Notes under the pieces: generated by a model | Told to the model about the DNA's origin: nothing | Database searches by the model: none | Seen by the model: only the letters and a program-made list of their open reading frames with translations | Part shown: positions 1 through 8,295 of the stretch, one piece after another | Layout: the number at the start of each line of letters is the position of its first letter | Numbering within the stretch: position 1 is the stretch's first letter | Program-made: the position numbers and the translations under genes | Source: Lysobacter capsici | GTDB lineage: Bacteria; Pseudomonadota; Gammaproteobacteria; Xanthomonadales; Xanthomonadaceae | Direction of reading: 5' to 3' | Assembly (NCBI RefSeq): GCF_018732085.1 | Contig: NZ_CP076103.1 | Location: 4,898,001-4,962,000, forward strand | DNA length: 64,000 nt

Positions 1-548
1 CCCAGCTGGCCGCGCTGCGGATCGATCGCGCGATAACGAAAACGCGCCGACTTCAGCCCATCGACCAGCAACTCCGGCGGACGTTCGCGCGATTCCTTGA
101 TCGTCTCGCCGGCCAGCACCATCGACAGCGACAGCACCATGCGGGTCTGGTCGCCGTCGTTCTCGATCGCGAAATCGTGCAGGTACGGGCCGCCCTGGCC
201 GAGGTAATCGGGCAGGTCGGCAACGAAACGCAGGCGATCGGGTTCGCCGACGAAACGCTGCGGCACCGCGGTGCTCTGGTCGAACGCGAACGGAATCGGC
301 CGGGTCGCGGCGATGCGCTTGCGCAGGAAACCTTCGACCGCGCGCTCGCGCTCGCTGCGCTGGGCCAGCACTTCGCCGCGGGTGGCGGTCTTGGTCGCCG
401 CCGACAAGGTCGCGAAGGCCAGGGTCAGGCCGGCGACCAGCAACACCATCGCCAGCAGCACTTCGATCAGGGTGAAGCCGCGCGAATGCGCCGACGGCCG
501 CGGTCGCGGCCGTGCTCGCGCGAACCTCGTCGCCTGCACGCGTCTCAC
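1..548 (-). CDS. gspJ: Type II secretion minor pseudopilin GspJ/XpsJ (partial, 3' end outside window)
   Basis: Encodes a minor pseudopilin that helps form the tip of the type II secretion pseudopilus in the periplasm. The N-terminus has a basic leader followed by the prepilin signature RGFTLIEVLLAM and a hydrophobic helix; cleavage and N-methylation would occur after the Gly. At least 182 codons are open to the window edge. The chosen GTG at 548 overlaps the gspI stop in a GTGA motif, which suggests translational coupling; a second in-frame GTG lies at 539. It is last in the visible gspE-F-G-H-I-J series, and gspK/L/M would be expected beyond the edge. The assignment as J rests on the order and the prepilin motif. 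Confidence 0.85.
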   Translation of the reverse strand, partial: MRRVQATRFARARPRPRPSAHSRGFTLIEVLLAMVLLVAGLTLAFATLSAATKTATRGEVLAQRSERERAVEGFLRKRIAATRPIPFAFDQSTAVPQRFVGEPDRLRFVADLPDYLGQGGPYLHDFAIENDGDQTRMVLSLSMVLAGETIKESRERPPELLVDGLKSARFRYRAIDPQRGQL

Positions 549-1036
549 AGCGACACCTCGCTTGACGCCGCGCTGCTGCGCAACGAACGCAGGAACAATC
601 GCCGGCCCGCGCCGCCGTCGCCCCACTCCACCGCGAGCTGCACTTCGAACAGGCGCGGCGCATTGGGATCGATCGGTTGCGACGAGGCCGGCAGCGGGTC
701 GCGCCATTGGGCGACGCCCAGGGTCCAGCGATAACGGCCGTTTTCGAAATCGCCGCTGCGCTGGCCCGGCTTGAGCGGCTGCCCGACCCCGACCTGATCC
801 ATCAGCGACTGCGCGTACAACGCGGCGCGGCCGGCGTCGCTGGACCAGCGCACCTGCTTGGCCGCGCCCGACAAGGTGCCCAGCAGCAAGGTCAGCGCCA
901 TCGCCAGCAAGGCGAACGCGACGATCACTTCGAGCAGGGTGTAGCCGCGCTGGCGCAACGACGATGCGCGCTGCATGGCCCGCGCGGGTCGCGAAGATCG
1001 CGCCGAACCGGGCGACGACGACCGCCGCGCGTTCAT
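545..1036 (-). CDS. gspI: Type II secretion minor pseudopilin GspI/XpsI
   Basis: A 163-residue minor pseudopilin. After a long basic leader rich in Arg and Ser comes the prepilin site QRGYTLLEVIVAFALLAMAL, with the conserved Glu at mature position 5. GspI is known to nucleate the I-J-K tip complex of the pseudopilus. The ATG at 1036 overlaps the gspH stop as ATGA; a longer reading frame runs up to 1099, but starting there would overlap gspH by over 60 bp. The leader of about 35 residues before the cleavage site is longer than usual, so an internal start closer to the motif is possible. Confidence 0.88.
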   Translation of the reverse strand: MNARRSSSPGSARSSRPARAMQRASSLRQRGYTLLEVIVAFALLAMALTLLLGTLSGAAKQVRWSSDAGRAALYAQSLMDQVGVGQPLKPGQRSGDFENGRYRWTLGVAQWRDPLPASSQPIDPNAPRLFEVQLAVEWGDGGAGRRLFLRSLRSSAASSEVSL

Positions 1037-1599
1037 CGCGGCGCCTCGCCGCGTTTGAGTTTGACTTCGCCGGTCAGCCAGGCCACGTCGACATTCCACG
1101 CCGCCTGCTTGGCGCTGAGCTTGACCCGGCCGCCGGTGGACGCGCCGTCGGAGAAGAACATGATCGCGCCTTCGCCGCGGCGCGGCTGGACTTCGCGCGC
1201 GCCGGTGAAGACGATGCCGAGGGTCTTGGGAATATCGCCGCTGCGCCCGTTGGGTGCGGTCCAGGTGTGGGCGGTCGGATCGATGGTGAATTTCTGCGAA
1301 CGCCCGGTGGCGATCGCCTGGCTGCGCGTGTAGCGCAGTTGCGAGGCGATTTCCTTGGACGCCGAACGCAGCTGCATGCCGGCCATGCCGCCGTTCATCA
1401 TGCCGATGGTCAGCACGCCGATGCCGGCGATCAACGCGATCACCAGCAGCATTTCCAGCAGCGACATGCCGCGTTGGTCACGACCCGCGCGCGTCGCCAT
1501 CGGCATGCGCGCGCGCGGACCCGCGCGTGCGCTGCGCGCCGCGGCCGGGTCCCCTCGCCCTCCTCGGGCGGAGGGACTGTGCCGCAGGCGGATGCTCAT
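1033..1599 (-). CDS. gspH: Type II secretion minor pseudopilin GspH/XpsH
   Basis: A minor pseudopilin of up to 188 residues with the prepilin signature QRGMSLLEMLLVIALIAGIG. Its C-terminal half has the mixed beta character of the GspH family. The start is uncertain. The ATG at 1599 lies 22 bp past the gspG stop but gives a 44-residue leader. An ATG at 1506 would give a conventional 13-residue leader, and the stretch between the two starts is GC-rich and low in complexity. Neither has a convincing Shine-Dalgarno sequence. The gene is coupled to gspI by an ATGA overlap. Confidence 0.85.
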   Translation of the reverse strand: MSIRLRHSPSARGGRGDPAAARSARAGPRARMPMATRAGRDQRGMSLLEMLLVIALIAGIGVLTIGMMNGGMAGMQLRSASKEIASQLRYTRSQAIATGRSQKFTIDPTAHTWTAPNGRSGDIPKTLGIVFTGAREVQPRRGEGAIMFFSDGASTGGRVKLSAKQAAWNVDVAWLTGEVKLKRGEAPR

Positions 1600-1621
1600 T
1601 GGATGCGCGGTCGCTGGCTAC

Positions 1622-2077
1622 TCAGTTGTTCTTGATGTCGCCGTCGACGCTGGTGCCGCCGGCCTTGCCGTCCTTGCCGAAGCTGACCAGATCGTAGGGG
1701 CCGCTTTCGCCCGGCGCGCGGTATTCGATCGGATGGCCCCACGGGTCCTTGAGCTCGGCTTCCTTCGCGTACGGACCGAGCCAGCCGTTGGCGTCGGCCG
1801 GGGCCTTGACCAGTTCCTCGAGCGAGGACGGCAGGCGGCCGGTGTCCATCTGGAACGAATCGATCTTGCCGGCCAGCGTCTGCACCTGACCCTTGGCGAG
1901 GTTGTAGTCGCCGCGGTCCTTGCCGCCGAGCACGCGATTGCCGACGAAGGCCAGCACCGCGCCGATCAGCACGATCACGATGATGATCTCGATCAGGCTC
2001 ATGCCGCGCTGGCCGGCCGGAGACGGGGAACGGGTGAGGCGGCGGCTGTTCGAACGGGATTTGCGCATGTCGGTCAT
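1622..2077 (-). CDS. gspG: Type II secretion major pseudopilin GspG/XpsG
   Basis: The 151-residue major pseudopilin, which polymerises into the periplasmic piston of the general secretion pathway. The prepilin site is QRGMSLIEIIIVIVLIGAVL, with Glu5. The C-terminal part carries the typical GspG features: a segment LPSSLEEL, the DPWG motif (KDPWGHPIEYRAPG) and a C-terminal DG/GD-rich loop that in the family binds calcium. Length is normal for GspG. It is separated from the upstream gspF by about 317 bp, so it may have its own promoter; pseudopilin G is usually needed in excess over the other components. Confidence 0.94.
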   Translation of the reverse strand: MTDMRKSRSNSRRLTRSPSPAGQRGMSLIEIIIVIVLIGAVLAFVGNRVLGGKDRGDYNLAKGQVQTLAGKIDSFQMDTGRLPSSLEELVKAPADANGWLGPYAKEAELKDPWGHPIEYRAPGESGPYDLVSFGKDGKAGGTSVDGDIKNN

Positions 2078-2394
2078 CCGTTAGGAGGGGATTCGGGCTA
2101 ATGCTGGACTGGTAACGTCTCGCGGGCGCGGACGGGGTTGAGCCTTGCTCAAGGATTCTGTTCCGCGACGATTTGCAAAGTTCACCGGCCACCGCCACGC
2201 GGTCGCGCCGGTACAGCCTGCGTTCAACGCCGGCACATGAACAGGCGGCGAAGCGTGACCGGTAGCGACCTTTGCATGACGGGCACGCAGACTTTCGGAC
2301 ACTGTCGCGGCGAGCCGGCGCTCAACTTCGCAATGCGCACGCGGGCGCTGGCGGTGTTTCGCGGAGAGGGCGTCAGGGCGCGAGTCGGTCATGG
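2078..2394. other. gspF-gspG spacer without a convincing gene
   Basis: This 317-bp gap splits an otherwise tightly packed secretion operon. A 103-codon open frame on the minus strand starts at an ATG (2392) overlapping the gspF stop and runs to 2081. Its translation is Arg/Ala/Pro-rich, with no recognisable domain, so I do not call it as a gene. The gap may hold a promoter for gspG. Confidence 0.4.
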
Positions 2395-3612
2395 TCAACC
2401 GATCGAGTTGGTGAGGTCGTACAGCGGCAGCAGCACCGCCATCACCACCGTGCCGACGATGCCGGCCAGGACCACGGTCACGATCGGCACCAGCGCCGCG
2501 AGCATGCGGTCCAGGGCCATGCCGGTGTCCTGCTCGAAGGTCTCGGCGGTCTTCATCAGCATCGCGTCGAGCGCGCCGGATTCCTCGCCGACCTGGATCA
2601 TCTGCAGCGCCAGCCGCGGGAACCGCTTGCCCTTGGACAGCGCGGTCGACAGCGACACGCCGTTCTTGACCTCTTCGGCGGCCGCGTCGACGTCGGCGGC
2701 CAGCACCCGGTTGTTGAGCACGTTGCGGCCGATGCCGATCGCGGTCATCAGCGGCACGCCGTTGCGCACCAGCGTGCCCAGGGTGCGGGTCAGGCGCGCG
2801 GTCTCGATCTTGCCGATCAGCGCGCCGACGAACTTGCGCTTGAGCAGCCAGCCGTCGAGCGCCTCGCGGAACGCCGGGTCGCGGCGCTTGCGGTCGAACC
2901 ACAGCACCGCCAGCGCCGGCACCGCGATCAGCACGATCCACCAATTGCGCACGAACAGGCCCAGCCACAGGATCACCTGGGTGAACATCGGCAGCTCGGC
3001 GTCGAGGCTTTCGTACATCTGGCCGAACTGCGGCACCACGTAGCCGAGCAAAAACATCAGGCTGGCGCCGACCATGCACAGCAGGATCGCCGGATAGATC
3101 AGCGCATTGATGACCCGGCCCTGCATGACCCGGCTGCGCTCGAGGTAATCGTCGAGCCGGGACAGGGTTTCGTGCAGATTGCCGCCGGCCTCGCCGGCCC
3201 GGACCATGTTGATGTACAGGCGCGAGAAGGTGCCGTGCTGGCGTTCGAGCGCCACCGACAGCGAGGTGCCGCCGCGCACCGCGTCGCGAATGTCGGCGAC
3301 CGTGCTCTTGGCCGCCTCGTCCTCGGGCAGGTCGAGCAGGATGGTCAGCGCGCGATCCAGCGGCTGGCCCGCGCCGAGCAGGGTCGACAGCTGCTGGGTG
3401 AACTGCACCAGCCGCGCGCCGGTGAACGGCTTGGGCTTGAACAGCCCCTTCCACGACGACGACGCGCCGGCCTCGGACGCGAGCTTGGCCTCGACCGGCA
3501 GGTGCCCCTGTTCCTGCAGGCGCTGCACGACCTCGACGCTGCTGGCGGCCTCCATCTGGCCGTCCAGCATTTCGCCGCGCGCGTTCAGGGCTTTGTAGTG
3601 GAACAGAGGCAT
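2395..3612 (-). CDS. gspF: Type II secretion inner-membrane platform protein GspF/XpsF
   Basis: A 405-residue polytopic inner-membrane protein forming the platform on which the GspE ATPase acts to extrude the pseudopilus. It begins MPLFHYKALNARGEMLDG, the usual start of the family. It contains two T2SF domains of about 120 residues each, around residues 70-190 and 275-395. Three hydrophobic segments follow the usual pattern: one near residue 170, one near 220 and one at the C-terminus ending in LYDLTNSIG. Length is exactly that of the family. It lies downstream of gspE across a 116-bp spacer filled with GGGAATC-type repeats. Confidence 0.95.
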   Translation of the reverse strand: MPLFHYKALNARGEMLDGQMEAASSVEVVQRLQEQGHLPVEAKLASEAGASSSWKGLFKPKPFTGARLVQFTQQLSTLLGAGQPLDRALTILLDLPEDEAAKSTVADIRDAVRGGTSLSVALERQHGTFSRLYINMVRAGEAGGNLHETLSRLDDYLERSRVMQGRVINALIYPAILLCMVGASLMFLLGYVVPQFGQMYESLDAELPMFTQVILWLGLFVRNWWIVLIAVPALAVLWFDRKRRDPAFREALDGWLLKRKFVGALIGKIETARLTRTLGTLVRNGVPLMTAIGIGRNVLNNRVLAADVDAAAEEVKNGVSLSTALSKGKRFPRLALQMIQVGEESGALDAMLMKTAETFEQDTGMALDRMLAALVPIVTVVLAGIVGTVVMAVLLPLYDLTNSIG

Positions 3613-3613
3613 A

Positions 3614-3725
3614 GACGGGAATCGGGAATGGAGAGTCGGGAATCGGTCAGAGCGAAAGCGTCAGCGTGCGGGATGGCGGCGAGTCGGGACGACCACGATT
3701 CCCGATTCCCCATTTCCGATTCCCG
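3614..3725. repeat. GGGAATC/GATTCCC-type heptamer repeats between gspE and gspF
   Basis: Two clusters of near-heptamer repeats in opposite orientation: GGGAATC-like units at about 3614-3647 and GATTCCC-like units at about 3700-3725. They sit entirely within the gap between the two genes. The same unit recurs at many other sites in this window. Confidence 0.8.
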
Positions 3726-3728
3726 GCA

Positions 3729-5516
3729 TCACGCATCCTCGGTCACCCGCAGCACTTCCTCGATCGTGGTCTGGCCGGCCATCGCCTTGATGATGCCGTC
3801 CTCGTACATGGTGCGCATGCCGGCGCTCTCGCGCGCGATCTGTTCGATCTCGCCCATGCCGGCGTGACGCATCACCGCGCGGCGCAGGTCGTCGTTCATG
3901 ACCAGGAATTCCATGATCGTGGTGCGGCCGTGATAACCGCTCGGCGCCAGCGCCGACGGCTTCGGCCGATACAGGCAGATCTCGCCTTCGGGCTGATAGC
4001 GGCGCAGGTTGAACTTCTCGATTTCCTCCGGCGAGGCGGGATAACGCTCGGCGTGGGTCGGCTCGAGCTTGCGCACCAGGCGCTGGGCCAGGATGCCGTT
4101 GATGGTCGAGGTCAGCAGGTAATCTTCCACGCCCATGTCGAGTAGGCGGGTGATGCCGCCGGCGGCGTTGTTGGTGTGCAGGGTGCTGAGCACCAGATGA
4201 CCGGTGAGCGCGGACTGGATCGCGATCTTGCACGTCTCCAGATCGCGCATTTCGCCGATCATGATGATGTCCGGGTCCTGGCGCACGATCGAGCGCAGGG
4301 CGTGGGAGAAGTCCAGGCCGATCTGCGGCTTGGCCTGGATCTGGTTGATGCCCTCGATCTGGTATTCGACCGGGTCCTCGACGGTGATGATCTTGACGTC
4401 GCTGGTGTTGAGCTTGCTCAGCGCGGTGTACAGCGTGGTGGTCTTGCCCGAGCCGGTCGGACCGGTCACCAGCATGATCCCGTGCGGCTGGTCGAGCACC
4501 TTCTGGAACTGCGGCAGGAATTCGTCGGTGAAGCCGAGCTTGTAGAAGTCGAACACCACCGTTTCGCGATCGAGCAGGCGCATCACCACCGACTCGCCGT
4601 GCGCGGTCGGCACCGTGCTCACGCGCAGGTCGAGTTCCTTGCCCTGCACCCGCAGCATGATCCGGCCGTCCTGCGGCAGGCGACGCTCGGCGATGTTGAG
4701 CTTGGCCATGATCTTGATGCGGCTGATCACCGCGGCGGTGAGGTTGGCCGGCGGGCTTTCGCCCTCGGTCAGCACGCCGTCGATGCGGTAGCGCACCTTC
4801 AGGCGGTTTTCGAACGGTTCGATATGGATGTCGGAGGCGCGCAGTTCGACCGCGCGCTGGATCACCAGGTTCACCAGCCGGATCACCGGCGCCTCGGAGG
4901 CCAGGTCGCGCAGATGCTCGACGTCGTCAAGATCGCCCGCGCCCTCGCCTTCGGCGGTTTCCACGATCGCGCCCATCGCGCTGCGGCCCTGGCCGTGCCA
5001 GCGCTCGATCAGGTCGCCGATCTCCGAACGCAGCGCCACGAACGGGCGGACCTCGCGCTGGGTGGCCAGACGCAGCGCGTCGACCTGATAGGCGTCCTGC
5101 GGATCGGCCATCAGCACCTCGACGTGGCTTTCGCCTTCGCCGACCGGGCAGATCGCGAACTGCTTCATGAACTTGAGGGTCAGCGCCACGCCTTCGGGCG
5201 GCAGCTCGGGCGCGTCCTTGATGCTGACCAGCGGCAGGTCCAGCGCGGTCGCGACGGTCTCGGCGTGGTCGCGCTCGGACACCAGGCCCAGCCGCGCCAG
5301 CAAGGCCAGCAGGCTGCCGCCGGTTTCCTCCTGCAACCGCCGCGCCCGCGACAGATCGGGTTCCTTGAGGCGGCCCTTGGCTACCAGCGCATCGACGATG
5401 CGTGCGTCCATCGCGGCCTGGCCGGAATCGAAAGAACCCGTCGCGCCCGGCGCCGGGCCGGTCGCAGTGCTGGATTCGCTGGATGTGTCGCCGGAAACCT
5501 GGGGTACTGCGTTCAC
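3729..5516 (-). CDS. gspE: Type II secretion traffic ATPase GspE/XpsE
   Basis: The cytoplasmic ATPase that powers pseudopilus assembly. Residues ~40-190 form the N-terminal GspE_N region that contacts GspL. The C-terminal ATPase has Walker A GPTGSGKTTT, an Asp box, a Walker B-like segment DPDIIMIGEMRD and a His box around STLHTNNAA. The GTG at 5516 is chosen because a strong AGGAGG lies just upstream (about 5521-5526), giving 595 residues; an ATG at 5558 extends the frame by 14 codons without a comparable site. The two CxxC pairs of the zinc-binding C-terminal domain of many GspE proteins are absent: only one Cys is present in that stretch. Confidence 0.95.
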   Translation of the reverse strand: MNAVPQVSGDTSSESSTATGPAPGATGSFDSGQAAMDARIVDALVAKGRLKEPDLSRARRLQEETGGSLLALLARLGLVSERDHAETVATALDLPLVSIKDAPELPPEGVALTLKFMKQFAICPVGEGESHVEVLMADPQDAYQVDALRLATQREVRPFVALRSEIGDLIERWHGQGRSAMGAIVETAEGEGAGDLDDVEHLRDLASEAPVIRLVNLVIQRAVELRASDIHIEPFENRLKVRYRIDGVLTEGESPPANLTAAVISRIKIMAKLNIAERRLPQDGRIMLRVQGKELDLRVSTVPTAHGESVVMRLLDRETVVFDFYKLGFTDEFLPQFQKVLDQPHGIMLVTGPTGSGKTTTLYTALSKLNTSDVKIITVEDPVEYQIEGINQIQAKPQIGLDFSHALRSIVRQDPDIIMIGEMRDLETCKIAIQSALTGHLVLSTLHTNNAAGGITRLLDMGVEDYLLTSTINGILAQRLVRKLEPTHAERYPASPEEIEKFNLRRYQPEGEICLYRPKPSALAPSGYHGRTTIMEFLVMNDDLRRAVMRHAGMGEIEQIARESAGMRTMYEDGIIKAMAGQTTIEEVLRVTEDA

Positions 5517-5558
5517 GTCATCCTCCTGCGCGTGAACCCCGGACTTTAGCAGTTTCAT

Positions 5559-5905
5559 TCGGGGTCTCTACCAGACCTTGGCGGACGGACTCGGTTCCCC
5601 GTCAAGCGCCTGGCGCGCCGAAACTTCAGCGATTCTGCGAACGAGGCGTCTGGCAAGATCGGATTCAGGTCTGGACCGACGAAGGACTGCAGGAGTCGTC
5701 ACATTTCGCTCCACGACGACGAATGCGCCTGCCGGGATCGCAAACCCGGAATGCCCCGGACGCTCATATGCAAACGGGCGCCCTCTCGGACGCCCGCTTG
5801 CACAAACCCGAGACAAACGCGGGTCACCCGGCCTGATCAACCCCATCGAGCTGAAGTCGGGGCGATGATGGCGCGCCCGCGCGCGTGCTCTGGCGATGCG
5901 ACGCC
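5559..5905. other. Intergenic region with an imperfect hairpin
   Basis: No convincing gene is present; short frames here are Arg-rich shadows. At 5770-5801 there is an 11-bp inverted repeat with one mismatch and a 10-base loop. It lies 100 bp downstream of the next minus-strand gene and could serve as its transcription end, but there is no T-run, so this is tentative. The rest should hold the gspE promoter. Confidence 0.45.
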
Positions 5906-8149
5906 TTATTCAGCCCCGATCACAACCCGCCGACGATAGATATCGTTGGTCTGATGCTCCGGCACCCATTCGATTTCAGGCTGCTGGTAATACACGTAAT
6001 ACCGTCCGTTGAGCTTGCTCAGATAAGGATAGGAAATCCAGCAACTACCGGTGTTGGACGCCTTCATCCAAGGGCTGAGCGCGGATTTTTCCCAGGCCGA
6101 GGGATCGGTGAACGTCGCTTCTTGATTGCGGGCCATGCCGAGCGCCCAGTCGCCGCCGCACCCGAAGTAGTTGGCGCCTTCGTGAGCCAGGTAATAGACG
6201 CCGTCCTCGAACAGCACGCTGCCGGCGCCGAAGTTCTTGTCGTCCCAGGAGCCAGCTCCGCCCTGCGGCAAACGGCCGTAGTCGGTGTCGGTGAACACGG
6301 CTGCCGGCTGCGGCCAAACCGCGCCGGGATTCCAGGACTTGAGATGACTCAACGACGCCTGATGCCGGCTGGTCAGCTCCGAGAATTCATGCACGTTGAC
6401 CCATTGCAGATGCAATTCACCGGTGTCGGCGTGCGGGATCAACGTCGGGGTGCTGGCGCTGCCTTCGGCGTGATCGGACTTGACCACCGGTCCGCGCACG
6501 GTCCAGCCGGTGAGTCCGTCGGCCGAGTCGGCCAGGAACGACGACACGCGCGTCTGCGGGCCGAGTCCTTCGAACACCATCTGATAGCCACTGCCGGTGC
6601 GGACCACCGATGGATCGTAGGCCTGATCGATCAAGCCAGCACCGGGGACATTGAACGCCACCGTGCTATCGATCGCGGGCTGGGTGCGCACTTCGAAGTT
6701 CAGTCCACCGTCCGTCGATGTGCCGACCATGAGCTTCAGACGCTTGGGATCGGTGCTGACCCGGTCTCGGAAATACGCATAGGTGGACTGCGCGTTCACC
6801 GGAACGATCGACACGCGCCCGGCCGTCTCGCTGTTGCCCGGCACGGAGGGATTGCCTTGGGCGAAAAAGCCGATGCGCCGGTAGCCATCGCTCTGGGTAT
6901 CCACGCTGGTGCGTACCAACCGGATCGAATCGATCGCCAGACCCGGGTCGGACCAGTCGCTCACGGTCATGGGGCCGCCGTCGGCGACGAACGAATCCGT
7001 CGACGAGTACCACTTGTAGGCCGAGCCCGCGACGGAGGTGGACTTGTTGCTCAGGACCGTGTTGCCGGATTTGACGATCATGCCGAAACTGCGCGCCGCG
7101 CCGTCCAGCGAGCGCGCGCGCACGTCGACGGTATAGCTCTGGCCGGCCACCAGTTGCGACGCCGCCGGCGTCCAATAGGTATAGATGCCGACCGAATCGC
7201 GCGATACCGCGCGCGCATCGTCGGCGAGTTCGTCGTCGAACACCGAACCGCCCGCCACCGCTTCGGCCTGCTGGGTGTGGATGCCGGCCAGATGGGCATT
7301 GCCGTACCACAGGTGATACAGGCCCAAGGTCTCGTCCTTCGGCTTGGACTGGACCAGGGCGACCCGATCCACCGCCAGCCCTGGCGAGGAATAGTCCGAC
7401 AACCGCAGATTCGAGCCGGTGTATTCGAAGTCCGCCGCGCGTACCCAGCGGTAATTCGAATCGCCGATCTGCGTGGCCTTCACCGCAACGGTCTTGCCGT
7501 TGACCACGACGTGCTGGGTGAACGTGGTCGCCGCACCCAACGCGCGCGCCCGCACATACACCGAGTAATACCCGTGTGGCGGGGACACCGAATGCACATA
7601 CCAGGTGTAAGGCCCGGCAGCCTGTCTGACGATCGCCTGCCCGGTACTGGCGCTGGAATCGGCGACCAGGTTTCCGCCGGCGATCTCGGCGCCGGCGGCG
7701 GAGACGATCGGCTCGATGATGAGCTTGTCCACTTGCAGCGACGGGCTCGACCAGTCCGCCAACAGCACAGTCTGGCCAGCGGCGAAATCGAAGAAACCCA
7801 GTCGATACCAGCGATAGGCGCGATGGTCGACGGTCGCCGACAAGGTGTCGAGCAACTGCCCATCGATCTTGACGTTCTCGGAGAACGAGCGCGGCTGGCC
7901 GTCCAGCGAGCGAGCACGCACATAAATCGCGTAACGCCCGTGACTCAGCTCCGCGGCATCGAGCGTCCACCAGGTATAGATGCCGGCATCGGCGCGGGTG
8001 ACCGCTTGCGCGTTGCTGGCGTCCTCATCGGCAACCACCTGGCCGCCCGCGACGATTTCGGCCTCCTTCGACCACTGGCTTGCCGCCAGCGACTGCAGGG
8101 GCATCAACAGCGCCAGTACCATCAACCAGATGCAGTTGGGATGTTTCAT
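5906..8149 (-). CDS. Large secreted protein: three tandem ~120-residue modules plus a GH43/propeller-like domain
   Basis: A 747-residue exported protein of unknown function. The ATG at 8149 is chosen because it directly precedes a Sec signal peptide (LVMALLMPLQSLAA-like core, residues 1-23); an upstream ATG at 8188 adds 13 residues. Residues ~30-390 hold three similar modules, each with the pattern AGG-x-V-x-D-E-A, Y-T-W/Y-W, Y-V-R-A-R-S/A-L-x-G and a closing D-W/Y-S-x-P-x-L-x-V-D. They look like beta-sandwich carbohydrate-binding modules. Residues ~420-747 carry repeated beta-blade motifs (DPSVVRTG, VLFEDGVYYLAHEG, YYVYYQQ) like GH43/sialidase-type propellers. I infer a glycan-binding or glycan-cleaving role; the catalytic residues cannot be assigned. 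It may be a cargo of the nearby Xps system. Confidence 0.8.
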   Translation of the reverse strand: MKHPNCIWLMVLALLMPLQSLAASQWSKEAEIVAGGQVVADEDASNAQAVTRADAGIYTWWTLDAAELSHGRYAIYVRARSLDGQPRSFSENVKIDGQLLDTLSATVDHRAYRWYRLGFFDFAAGQTVLLADWSSPSLQVDKLIIEPIVSAAGAEIAGGNLVADSSASTGQAIVRQAAGPYTWYVHSVSPPHGYYSVYVRARALGAATTFTQHVVVNGKTVAVKATQIGDSNYRWVRAADFEYTGSNLRLSDYSSPGLAVDRVALVQSKPKDETLGLYHLWYGNAHLAGIHTQQAEAVAGGSVFDDELADDARAVSRDSVGIYTYWTPAASQLVAGQSYTVDVRARSLDGAARSFGMIVKSGNTVLSNKSTSVAGSAYKWYSSTDSFVADGGPMTVSDWSDPGLAIDSIRLVRTSVDTQSDGYRRIGFFAQGNPSVPGNSETAGRVSIVPVNAQSTYAYFRDRVSTDPKRLKLMVGTSTDGGLNFEVRTQPAIDSTVAFNVPGAGLIDQAYDPSVVRTGSGYQMVFEGLGPQTRVSSFLADSADGLTGWTVRGPVVKSDHAEGSASTPTLIPHADTGELHLQWVNVHEFSELTSRHQASLSHLKSWNPGAVWPQPAAVFTDTDYGRLPQGGAGSWDDKNFGAGSVLFEDGVYYLAHEGANYFGCGGDWALGMARNQEATFTDPSAWEKSALSPWMKASNTGSCWISYPYLSKLNGRYYVYYQQPEIEWVPEHQTNDIYRRRVVIGAE

Positions 8150-8295
8150 CGTCGACGTCCATATCAAGAAGGCGGCCATAGTATGCATCGGCCGATTCTC
8201 AATTCCTGCGTCGGCCGTCGGCCGATGCTTCGCGCGACGAACTCACCACGCCCCGAAGGGCGCGATGATTCAATCCGTCTGATCCGGCGAGCAAA

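Noticed and set aside
5568..5846. A 92-codon minus-strand frame upstream of gspE
   Set aside because: Arg/Pro-rich, overlapping the expected promoter region, no motif and no ribosome site.
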